This document shows, piece by piece, positions 1-11,300 of a stretch of DNA of 64,000 bases. Source of the DNA: Synanceia verrucosa. Taxonomy: Eukaryota; Chordata; Actinopteri; Perciformes; Synanceiidae. The stretch lies in assembly GCA_029721515.1 (NCBI GenBank), contig CM056550.1:29604619-29668618 (forward strand), in the 5' to 3' direction. The first letter of the stretch is position 1. Each line of letters starts with the position of its first letter. The translations under genes and the position numbers were made by a program. The notes under the pieces were generated by a model that ran no database searches, was not told the origin of the DNA, and worked only from the letters and a program-made list of their open reading frames with translations.

Positions 1-1035
1 TTTACGCAGAGAACAATATTAACATGGCGTTGGGAATGGGGACGAAATATTGCAAAGGCATTTCTGCGAAAAGTATTCAGAGCCGATGGAGAATAGGCTA
101 TTTCTCTCACCGTCCCTGGCGAGAGGATACGATTTTCAATGGGGAAACACATTTTGGCACAACACCGGTGGAGAGAGACACTGTGCGTCTTTGTGCGCGG
201 CGGCGCGCAGCTCCTCTGCGGTCTGGACTGTTGATCCCGGGGGGATGAGGACAAACAGTCCGGCCGGAGAAAATTCCTCCGTCTCTAGTTTCTTGGCTCC
301 TCTGCTCAGGGAGTCTAAGGAGCAACAAAGTGGTAAACTGCTAAAATTTCATATTGCCAAATCGATGTCCATGCAACCTGAACGTCCAATTCAAACATAA
401 CAAAATATTTAAGTATTTTCTAAGCTCTTATACAGTCCTGGGTCTCTGACAGAATTGGTTTCAGCGTGGCACCATTTAACCGTGCCAAAATTTTAAGACC
501 CCAAATTTCAGAGTGTGGAGCTGTGAAGCTTTTCATGTCCATTCCTGCGGATCAAGACTGTTGATCCGATGTGGGAATGTGGTTTTAAGGCATTCCAGTG
601 AAGACTAGGGGCAGCCCAACCTGAGCAAAATAACTAAAACTAATCCCCAAAAATACAGAAAGATGGAGATATTGTTGGTCAAAAATGAGCTTTAGTGAAG
701 AAGAATGTGTAAAATATAGGTGGTTCACGTTTTCAAAGCATCACAATAAATCTGAGGGGGTTGAGAGTTGGTAACAAGTAAAGTTAACTCACAAATCGTG
801 TGAATATATAATATTTGATCATCTTGAACTCTTTGGGCCTTGAGAAGTAGAATCTCTTTCATGAAATCAGTCATTGAGTTGTTGCATTTTTGAGCTTGAT
901 CTTTTTACAAGACAACAAGATTGGAAAAACAGCAGCCAGTTACTGGTAACTTGGAGTCACCTTAAATACTGTTAACCATGAACTCCTACCACATACAAGT
1001 GTGAATAAAGTGAAAGCTGCCATTGTCCCTCTCAG
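1..1035. other. Upstream flank of chadl, no supported gene
   Basis: I see no convincing coding exon here. The open frames in the first 400 bases have no recognisable domain and overlap on both strands, as expected by chance in GC-richer DNA. A CAG lies directly in front of the chadl start codon (1033-1035), so a non-coding 5' exon may splice to position 1036. The chadl promoter could therefore lie in or before this stretch, but I cannot place it. Confidence 0.5.
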
Positions 1036-4000
1036 ATGTTCTCCCAGCTCTGTCCAGACGTCCTCTGGGTCCTGCTGCTCCTCTACGTCTCCACGGCACA
1101 CACAGCAAAATGTCCACAGCAGTGCGTCTGTGACCAGATCCAGCTCACTGTGACCTGCGTCAACAAGAATCTGACCCAAGTCCCTCCGACTGTAGACGAG
1201 GTCTTGCTCGCTCACATGTACTGACATAGCTATAGTACATTAAGTTCCCCCTCTGGCTCTGTCTAACTAATCTGTGATCCTCTTTATTCATAGATCACAG
1301 TGAAATTAGACCTTCGAGGCAACGACATCCAGGAACTTCCCACTGGGGCTTTCAAACACACTCCTTACCTGACCCACCTGTCGCTGCAGCGCTGTAACAC
1401 CCGCAGGGTGAAGGAGGGGGCTTTCCGAGGCCTTGGTCGCCTCGTCTTCCTCAACCTGGCCAACAACAATATTGACATCCTCTACCAGGTTGTCACACAG
1501 GCTGCAGATTCAGTTCTCACAGCCATCGTTTATCCCATCATCCTTTTGTATCTCTGCATAGCTATAAAGCTAAGCCTCAACACAGAATCACTTTTTTTTT
1601 TTTAATCTCCCTGTGTGGTATGAGTCCAGGAGTCCTTCGACGGCCTGTCGTCGCTGAAGCAGCTCATGATTGACCGCAACCGTGTGGAAGAAATCCAGCC
1701 CGGAGCATTTTCTCAGCTTGGCTTCCTCAACCTACTCTCCCTGACGCACAACCAGCTGGTCTACATTCCCAACATGGCCTTCCAGGTACCTTAAAATGGC
1801 AAAATGAAAAAGGGGGTTCAAAGAAACACAGAAATGACTCCTGTTCATTAAAAAAAAAGCCGACCCCTTCTCCCTCCAGGGCTTGCAGAACATCAAATGG
1901 CTTCGTCTTAGCCACAACTCTCTTAACTACCTGGACACTGAGGCCTTCGCCGGCCTGTTCACGCTCACCCGTCTCAGTCTGGACCACAACGAGCTGCAGT
2001 TCTTCCCTACGGAGACCATGACCAGGTAGGCTGCTTGTCATCATGGCACTATCAAGGCGTGATTAGCCGCAGAGCTTGTAGTACTAGTAATATTCTTAAC
2101 TTTTCCACAACTTGTCCTCCTGCAGACTCCCAGAGGTGACCCGTCTTGATCTGAGCTACAACCCAATGACGTACCTTGGAGAGGAGGTGGTGTCCATGGC
2201 CAAACTGACCCACCTCTTCCTGGACCACATGTCCTTGCAGGACATGGTTCACACAGCTGTGTCAAAGGCCCCCAGCCTTGTCCACCTGGACATCAGCTAC
2301 AACCAGCTGCGTGTCATACAGCCCTTCTCTGAAGGTTCACCTAAGCTGGCTCGCATCAACCTGGCCGGGAACCCCATCTACTGCAATTGTTACCTGCGAC
2401 CACTCAGGTTCAACACAGCTAAACTGACCGCTGACATCAGTGCCCTTAACAGGGTCTAATCCTCCTCTTCTTCTCCAGGGAGTGGTCGATCTCGAGAAAG
2501 GTGAAGCTGATGGGGACATGTGGAGGGCCGGCCCATATGTCAGGAGAGAACCTGGAGGCCGTTCACCCTCCAGAGCTGCGATGTCAGAGCCAGGAAGCTA
2601 TGCTCAAAGCCGAGTTTGAGGAGGCAAGCAGGGTCACGCCGCCACCCACACAAAGGCCAGAGAACAAGATCAAATGTCCGGCCAACTGTGTCTGTGAGGT
2701 GAGTGATCTGCACAACATTCTGCCATTTACTCTGGTAATGTACGGACACCTGCTTTCTGTCTACTTATACTTATGTTAGATGACATACTTATGTTTCCCA
2801 GAAAGACTTTTTCCTCTAACCTAAAAAAAAAGCTGGAGTAAAGGATTCTCTTACTTCCAATTTTTATGCTAAGCTAAGCACCTCCTGCTGTAGCATCACA
2901 GCTGTCTCCTCTGGTCCTCAGGCTGAGACACACCACTCCTCCTGTGAGAACCGTGCTCACACCAAAGTTCCTCGGGGTTTCTCTCCCAGCACACGTCTCC
3001 TCGACCTGCGCGGCAACCACTTCCACTACATCCCTAGCAACAGCTTCCCCGGTGTCGCACAGGTCGTGTCCCTGCATCTGCAGCGCTGCAAGATCGTGGA
3101 GGTGGAGGGTGGAGCTTTTAGTGGAATGAAGGGACTGATCTACCTGTACTTGTCAGAGAACGACCTCACTTCCCTGAGTCCTGATGCCTTCAAAGGTTGA
3201 TTTAATTTTTCACATTTGTGGAAAAGGTCTTTGTAGCATTATTGTGACTATTCTGACTAATCTATATCTGCAGGCCTCCCTCAGCTAACTTACCTCCACC
3301 TGGAGAAGAACCGCTTAACCGGTTTCCCCAAAGGATCCTTCAAGCTGGTACCCAGCCTGCTGTCGCTTCACCTGGAAAACAACTCCATCTCCAAGTTGGA
3401 GCCAGACATCCTGACGGGAGCCGAGGGCCTCAGAGCCCTCTACCTCACTGGGAACTCCATTGATCATGTGTCCCCCAGGGCTCTGGACCAGGCCAGTGAC
3501 CTTGACACGCTCCACCTCGGAGGAAACAAGCTGAAGGAGGTGCCCACTGAAGCACTGAGCAAGGCGAGAAACGTCAGGGACCTGAGGCTGTCTGGGAACT
3601 CAATTCGCTGGGTGGGGCCGAATGCTTTTCGACCTCTGGAGGCGTCACTGAAGGAGCTGTACCTTGATAATATGGGGCTGGAGAAGGTGAGCGGGCTTTT
3701 CATAGTGACTTTCAGGATCAACAACAAAACATTTTAGTGAGGTTTTTAACCATTTCTGATGTCTCTTAAATCCAGATGTCACAGAACTCCCTGACAGGTC
3801 TGGGTACAGGGTTGAGGAGTCTCTTCCTGGAGGGCAACCAGCTGGAGGACGTGCCTGACCTCCACCCTTTCACTTCTCTGGAGGTCATCAACCTGGCCGA
3901 CAACCCCCTGATGTGTGACTGCCCTCTGCTGCCACTACGCATGTGAGACAATTACATTAGAGTGGAGTCACCTGCAGTTTTTTTTTTTAATTCAAAACAT

Positions 4001-4415
4001 TATGTTTTCTGTATCTGAGATAATTCTTTATCAAAATATGATTAGCTTACTGCCAACATAAAAATAAACTTGGTGTTTGGGAATTTCTACTCAAATTATT
4101 TCCTCTTCATGTAGGTGGATTGAGAAAGTCAACCTGAAGGTGCGAGCCACCTGTGCCAACCCCCCCGAGCTGCGGGGTCGCAGGGTCAAGGACGTCCATG
4201 TCTTCAAGGCTTGTCCTGGAGGTGAGAACCTCCCCTCCCCTCCTGCTGTCACCCCCAAGCCTGCCAAGGCACCCAAGGCAACTAAACCCAAACCGATGCA
4301 CCTCAACGGCCTTCGGCAGGTCAAAATGGTCAAGGAGAAATCCAAACTTCGCAAGAGTCAAAACATAAAGCCGTCAGCAGCCAAGAGAAGCACCAAGAGA
4401 CGCAGCATGGCCTGA
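1036..4415 (+). CDS. chadl: Chondroadherin-like protein (secreted LRR protein), 10 coding exons
   Basis: CHADL is a secreted small leucine-rich-repeat protein of cartilage matrix that binds collagen. Exons: 1036-1200, 1294-1488, 1630-1785, 1880-2025, 2126-2407, 2479-2698, 2922-3195, 3274-3686, 3776-3942, 4115-4415. They have compatible phases and give 772 residues (human about 760). The start has a clear signal peptide (about residues 1-23, VLWVLLLLYV core). The protein has two LRR blocks, each with Cys caps: an N-terminal cap CPQQCVC near residue 25, repeats such as LDLRGNDI, and a C-terminal cap CNC near 310; then a second cap CPANCVC near 380, more LRRs, and a cap CDC near 665. The tail is Lys/Pro-rich and basic, as in CHADL. 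This two-block layout separates it from single-block chondroadherin. The first donor (GAG/GTCTTG at 1200) is weak. The gene converges on l3mbtl2, as in human 22q13. Confidence 0.95.
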
Positions 4416-4900
4416 ACTGACTGCCCTTTGTACTGATGTTCGGAGACAACCTCTTTGAAGTTAAAACAGCTGAGGCTGTTTCACCTCCTGCCACCTTGTT
4501 TACCCTCAGCCTAAGTATTTCCTCTCTGCGGTCTGATCAACAGTGTTAAAAAAAAAGGTCATTTTATTTTTAAATCCAGGGAATCAAAACTTTCAGCACT
4601 GCTCTGCTTCACACTGACAGCATTAGATACACATTACCAGTTTGTCAAGGTCCTGATCAGCTCTGTCTGAATTTTTAGCATCTTGAAGGAGGCGACACAA
4701 TCTTTACGGCTTCATGCTAGTTATCCTAAACCACTACACAACCCCAGAATGTACGGAGCTACATGCCTTGAGACAACATTCAAACCAGCAAGTTGAGAAA
4801 CAGTATGTTGTTTTTTTTAAATCAGTGACTTCATATTTACAAAAAAAGAAAACATCTGGATATAAAACAGGGAAAAAAAAAATAAAACTTACAAGAAGCA
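4416..4900 (+). other. chadl: chadl 3'UTR with poly(A) signal
   Basis: A candidate AATAAA lies at 4881-4886, about 470 bases after the chadl stop. The end at about 4900 is inferred from this signal alone. The stretch also carries a minus-strand AATAAA for l3mbtl2 (plus-strand TTTATT at 4563-4568), so the two 3'UTRs may overlap. Confidence 0.45.
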
Positions 4901-5334
4901 TTTGTCTGCTATGTCAACCCAAAACTTCAGTCATATTTACAGGTTGGAACAGTATCCTGTGTTAAACTCAATTAAAACAAAAGAAATGTGGTGTAGCTGA
5001 ACTTGCCAACATGGAGAAAGTGAGGTAGTTTTAAAGCTGTCTGAGACAGATCTGGAGAAATAAGAGCAGTCTTGATTTTAAGGCATGTTAAAGTACTCAA
5101 GTGTTGTAGGATATGGTGGCGTTCAGTGGTGTCTTGAGACAGAGACTGGTTTGACCTTTCTCACTACTGTAGAAACATGGCAGACTCCATGCCCAGAGTC
5201 AGGATTAGAAATCTGTCCTTACTGATGTTGTACCTGCTTTTGGTTGTTTTGTCTTTACCAGAGTTCTCTTACTTTACTCCAGAGAGTCAGCCTGATATCT
5301 TTGCTCATTCATTCTTTAAGTAGATATACTCCTC
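4545..5334 (-). other. l3mbtl2: Probable l3mbtl2 3'UTR
   Basis: The l3mbtl2 stop codon is at 5337-5335. The first minus-strand AATAAA downstream is at 4568-4563, which would give a 3'UTR of roughly 0.8 kb overlapping that of chadl. Inferred from the signal only. Confidence 0.4.
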
Positions 5335-8300
5335 TCATGTCTCCATTCTTGCTGAGTCCTGCTCCATGTTGCTCCCTGCAGTTTCCATGGCACTGCCATC
5401 TCCTTTGCTCAGTGTTTTTTCGCTCTGCTCTGTGTTGCTCTCGACAGTAAAGCTCTCTCCCAGTGATCCACCCTCTTCACTTCTTCCTTCTGTAGTTTCC
5501 CTGGGTGCCGGCTTCTCACCTACTGCTGCATTTTCTCCGCTGCTCAGCTTTCTCAGCTGCCCTCCCTCCTCCTGTTTGACTGTACCCATATGGACTGGTT
5601 GAGGGTTGCCTGGAGGAACAATGGGGGTCTCCATCTCCTCCACTTTCACCTGCACGGCAAAAACTGCGGAGACAGAATTATGTCAGCAAAATATCACATA
5701 ATCTCATGAAAATGAGAAAAAGTTGTATGAGTTCATTGACATACTCTCCTGCTCCTCTGGCTCTGCCTTCACCTGGATGACAGGCATTTTGGGAGGAGGA
5801 CTTTGGTCTTCTAAGCCTGGAGGACCATTGGTGCTAATGTCCTCAGGCTGCTGAATAGCATCATCTTCAGCTTGGTCCCCAGAAAACCTCTTCCTGCCAT
5901 GCTTCTTTCCTATGGAAAACCAAACAAGGGCATAAAAGATATACATTATATAGTTGGTTACATCATTGTCAAATTATAAATGTGAGGTCTGTGACAAGAC
6001 ACAAAGCTCCATAAATATATTTCTGAGACAAAAACTTACTCCTTTTCCCATATCCCAGGGCCTTGTACTTCTTGTTTTGTGCCGCCTGGTTTCCTGTTAA
6101 ATCAACTGGGAAACGGAACAAAATGGCTGTCACTTTTATACAGGCTTGAGGTCAGAGAGGTACAGTGGATAGTTTTTCTGCTGCCTCATTTATATAAATA
6201 ACAGTTCAATCAGAATTAAAATGGCTCATGTAAAACAGCTCATCACTGGGGGGGGGGGGGGCACTGTTATTAAATCAGGGTGTTTACCGAGTCCTGGAGG
6301 CGGCTGGAGCTGGTAGCCCATGAGGTCGCACCAGCCAATGGGGTAAATGTCTGGGGACTGGTGGTCGAACCACTGATCGAACTCATCATCCCAGCCATCA
6401 AAGTGGATGAGCAGCAGGCGCCCCACGTAGTGCTTCACGGTGGCCACGCACACAAGACGCGGCTCCATCAAGTCTACCGCCTCCAGCTTCATGTTGGGGG
6501 AGAAGCCGTGGCCTGGGTAGTCCTGACGGAAAAGACAGACAGCGGGTTTGTATGCTGTTTGATGGAAGTTTATTTTCCTACCAAACAGAACCAGTGTGAT
6601 CACATTAATATGTTGTGGCTTTAAACACCACACTTGTCTTACAGTGTTGAAAAGTCGTCTCGGTGCAGCTTTAGCTTTGGTGTCCATCAGGTATTTGTCC
6701 CAGCTGAAGGTTTCAGAGTCGTAACCTGCCATGGCAGAGAAATCAGGAGTACTCCTCTGCATAAACTGGCAACATTGTTCAAGAACAGGATGGTAAAACA
6801 AATTAATGTGAGCTGAAGCACAGACTGAAAGGAGCAGCACATTGATATTTACCTGGAGGTACAGTGAGAGGGATGTTGTTCTTTTTACAGAAGCCCACAG
6901 GAAGGATGGCATGAGACGAGGCATGGTAGCAAAACCAGTCAGAACCCTTGTTTGATATGGTGCCATCTATACCCACCATCAGGTAACCATCTAACAGCAC
7001 CTGCGAGGAGCGTAGGGTGGCATGAAAGAATTGTATGAGTCAGACAAGGTCAGTAAAACAAGGTACAATAAGTCATAACCACCAAATTCATCAGTCAAAA
7101 CTGACGGTCTAACCTTGTGTACAGTGGCCACACAGATGGTTCCCAGGTTAAGGGGGTCAATGGCCTCCAGCTTCATCCCTTCCTCAAAGAAACCTCCTTC
7201 CATGTAAACAAACCTGGGCTGCAGATCACACAGTAGTTAGGAGTTGTGCAGATTAATCGGAGCTGTGAGTATGAATTTAGAAATGCATTGAAATAAATAC
7301 AGAGCTGAGTGTTTCTGTTACTTAAAATATTTTCTATTCGAGCTGGTTATCTAGTGTGGATTAACTATCAAGCTTTCCATGGACGTACATCCTGGTAATA
7401 ATAATCAGTAGTTTTCCCTACCTTTTTAAAGAGCAGGGACGAGTTGTCGTAGTTACCTCTCCAGCCGCTGGCAGCAGCTTCCACACTGTTTGCTATCATT
7501 TAAAGACAAAAAAAAGCATTTTTATTTATTTATACAAGTTAAAGTTTTGTTTTAAGACAAGCGTGGTGTAAGAAAAATAAAACCTACCAGGTGTTTTCAT
7601 GGCATGACCCACTTTGCAGGACCAGCTTATCGGGTGCAGGAGGGGACTCCACTGATGGCACCAGAAATCAGAGACAGTGTTGTCAGGGGCATCGCTTTGG
7701 TCTTCGTACACCACCCGCAGCCGGCCACCGACAATCTGGTCTACAGTGGCCAGGCGGGTCTGACTCACGTGTTTGGGGTCCACCACTTCCACACGCATAC
7801 CTATCCTGAAAGAGTTCCTCATGTTCTCTGCCAACTAGGGAGGAGGACAACAGAGGGACTGAGATTAATTAAATTCAGTGAAATGTAGACAACATAGTTC
7901 AGAGCAGTTTTACCTTCAGGTAGAAGTCAACAGGTAGAGTGTTGGCCCCCACCAGCTTCGTCATCAGATACCCTTTCCAATCTGGGATGCACTGCTTCAC
8001 ATCTATGAACACACACATTGTCAAAATGTTACAACATGATCGAGACCAATTATAGCATATTTAAATTATCTTTTTTTCCTGTTGCATTAGTGCTGGCCCA
8101 ACCAGGGTCATCTAATAGCATCAGGAAGTCATTCAGCTGAATCCTCACCTTGCGGGGGCACCAGCAGCTTGCTTGTCATAGCGCACCACCCAATTGGGTT
8201 GAGCTCTCCTGACACGAGGCTGCACCAGAAGTCATGGCTGCTATCATGTTCAAAGCCTTCGTATCTCAACAGGGCTTTGTATCCTGTAGAAAGGGATGAG

Positions 8301-11300
8301 AGGAAGAGAGTTTCAGCGACTATAGATGCTAAACCGGCAGTTATTGTCTATCATGTAAGTGACTACCACTGTAATTCAAAATCATACTTAAAATGAACAA
8401 TAATAGACAGAAGTACACACCTGCAATCTGGATGACAGTAGCAATCCAGTAGACTTTACTTGGCAGGACAGCATTCGTGTTCAGGACCTCTACCTTCATC
8501 CCCACGGTGATGTCATCCCACTGGTCGCACATGGGAGACTATAGGTGGAACGTCAGATGTTTGCTTAGATTGTCAGCATCATGTCTTTTACATATGAACA
8601 TATTCCTCAGGAGATTAATATCATTAAAACATATTTAAATTGCTGGCAAAATGTGTATGCAAGTCTAAATACCTACAGAATTTGGCATACAAGTTCCTGC
8701 AATAATGCTAAAGGTAAAGCCCAGAACAGTAATCATGTGTTGCTTGTGGTGACACTTGGCAAACTCACATGTCTGAAGCAGGACACTGAGGCAGCTAGAG
8801 AGGTTTCCTTCTCCAGGTAGGCGCCCCATTCAAAACCTGCAGCTGGTGCTACAGGAGAGAGAGACAGATGAGACAAACTAATAGTCTCAAGCATGCACCA
8901 AATACTAGACATTGTGCTGCAATAAAGTAATGTAGATGTGTGTACTCAGTGGCCTCACCTGCTGTGGCTGGGGGGGCTTTGTTCACCTTGTTTAGGACTG
9001 TGGCTTTCTTCGAAGGGGGTCTTCCCTGCAGAAGAATACACAAAGATGGACTCAACAGTTGTCTCATCAGTTTGACAAATGCTGCAAGGACACTAAAGGA
9101 CTTGCATCAGCTTTAAAATGGTAGACTAACATTAGTAAATAGGTTAACTGTTCAGGATTAAATTAATATAAAACTGAAAAGCAAGGAGAAGGACCTGGCA
9201 ACGGTTTTCCCCCTTTATTACACCGTTTCCAAGAATTGGTTAGAAAAAGGGTAGTTAGCACTATCACCTCACAGCAAGAAGGTACTGGGTTCAATTCCCA
9301 GCCCGGGGCCTTTCTGTGTGGAGTTTGCATGTTCTCCCCGTGTCTGCGTGGGTTCTCTCTGGATACTCCAGCTTCCTCCCACCATCCATTTCAAATTAGG
9401 TTAATTTGCTAATTTAAATTGACCGTGGTATGAGTGTGAATGGTGCTTTCTGCACACAGCAGCAATGCCTACCTGTTCATCCAGGTACTTAGACTGTGCT
9501 CCGGGGTCACCTGTCTCTGATATTTGTGCGCGTTTGATCTGTACGGGGACCGCGGCGGTCTGGAGGAGCCGGCACCTGTGGGTCCGCTGGTCCAGGATGT
9601 CGCAGTAGCGGTCCGGCTCAAAGAGCTGCTGGCAGATGGACATGGTACAGAGGAGGCGGAGCAGACTATTTCCATCCAGGATGAGGGAGCAGCACGGCCT
9701 CGGTCTGTTGGGTACCCGACAGGAAACCTGTTCAAGACCATGCTCGGTCTTTTGGAGTTCCAGCGCGTTTCAACGCACCACGTGGTGTGAACCACCTGAG
9801 CTGGTCAGAGCGTGGACACCCTGACACACCCACAGACTTCAAATCTAGCGCGGCCCTCCTCCTCCTCCTCTTGTTGTTGTTGTTGTTCTTCTTCCTCCTC
9901 CTCCTTCCTCTTCCTCCTCTGCTTCCTCTTCTTCTTCTTCCACCTCCTCCTCTTCTTCTTCTTCTTCCTCCTCTTCTTCTTCTTCCACCTCCTCCTCTTC
10001 TTCTTCCACCTCCTCCTCTTCTTCTTCCTCCTCTTCTTCTTCTTTTCCCCCTTTTCCTCTTCTTCCTCCTCCTCCTCCTCTTTTTTCTCCAGTGTGCACT
10101 GGTTGACAGTTGCTTTTGTTGCTAAATATCACCACCACATGTTCATAATTATCACTTATGGAACTATACAAATACATTTGGTATTCTCAATGTATATGGA
10201 TTAAGTCTCAGACCACACAGATACCAGTTAGGTCAGGTTGTAAATGTGTGTTAAATGTGATGGATTTGTCTTCTTGCATTTGAACATGTCACTTAGAGGA
10301 AAACATCATGTAGCTTCAACTGTAGCCTTTCTTTGTCTTATGTGATAGTCAACTCTATATATCTAATGTCTTTGAGTGTTGGACTATTGGTCAGACAAAA
10401 CAAGCACTCGATCATCATTTTTGACTTTAGTAAACTGTGACTTTTGCCTTTTTTTTTTTTTAAGACTAGTGAATGAAACAAAATGGATCAGTTCAAGGAA
10501 TATTAAGGTCCTGTTCACATAAACTAAACTGAACCTTAACCAAACCTTAAGTGTCTGAGTCTCAACAAATCACACCAAAATAATCTGGACAGAAATCTAC
10601 CAGTGAAGAAATAATGATCACAAAACATAATGAAACAAGGAGAAACCACATTCTCTTTATGGAATGAACAGCATGTATTTCAGATGGTTTTGCACTCTCC
10701 CATCACTAACTGCACTCTCTGTATTCACACTGTCAAGCAAGATATGCTCTGCTGATTCTGACTGCTTGTAATCAGTAAACAGTTTTCAGAGCCGATGCTG
10801 TGTACCACTAAAAACAATCAATCGCTAAAAGTGACTATGATTTACAAAGATATGGAATAATATCAAATCAAATGTGGATAATAAGATCAAAGTTTTAGTG
10901 TGCGAGCAGGCCAGTGTGCCAACCCCAAAAAATGCGCAATTATTTAATTAAACAAAGCAATTATTGTCTACTTGTGTACATATGTTTCGAAGTACACAAG
11001 TAGGTATGCAAATATATATTTTCTAATTTATTGTTTGCAATGTGGCTAATGCAAAGCAATTATTCACAACTGCCCCATTGGTGCCACCTAGTGGTCAACA
11101 GTCAAGTGATGTTCAGCTCTGTGTGTTTAACTAGACTACATCTTTCTGTAATCGTACCAAATCCATACAGTTCAGAATCGTACGTCACATGCATAGAACA
11201 CCTGCTGTCAAGAACAAAATGGACGCTAATGTTTCCCTGCTCTGCTGGAAATACAATTCTGAAATTCTGGTAATTTATATTCACTGCCTCTGGACATGTA

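Noticed and set aside
6249..6261. Run of G in l3mbtl2 intron 14
   Set aside because: A homopolymer with only one G tract; not enough for a quadruplex call and a likely sequencing-sensitive site.
9787..10204. Open frames of more than 110 codons on both strands in the polypyrimidine tract
   Set aside because: They are simple-sequence translations (Leu/Phe/Ser or Glu runs) with no start context, splice sites or domain.
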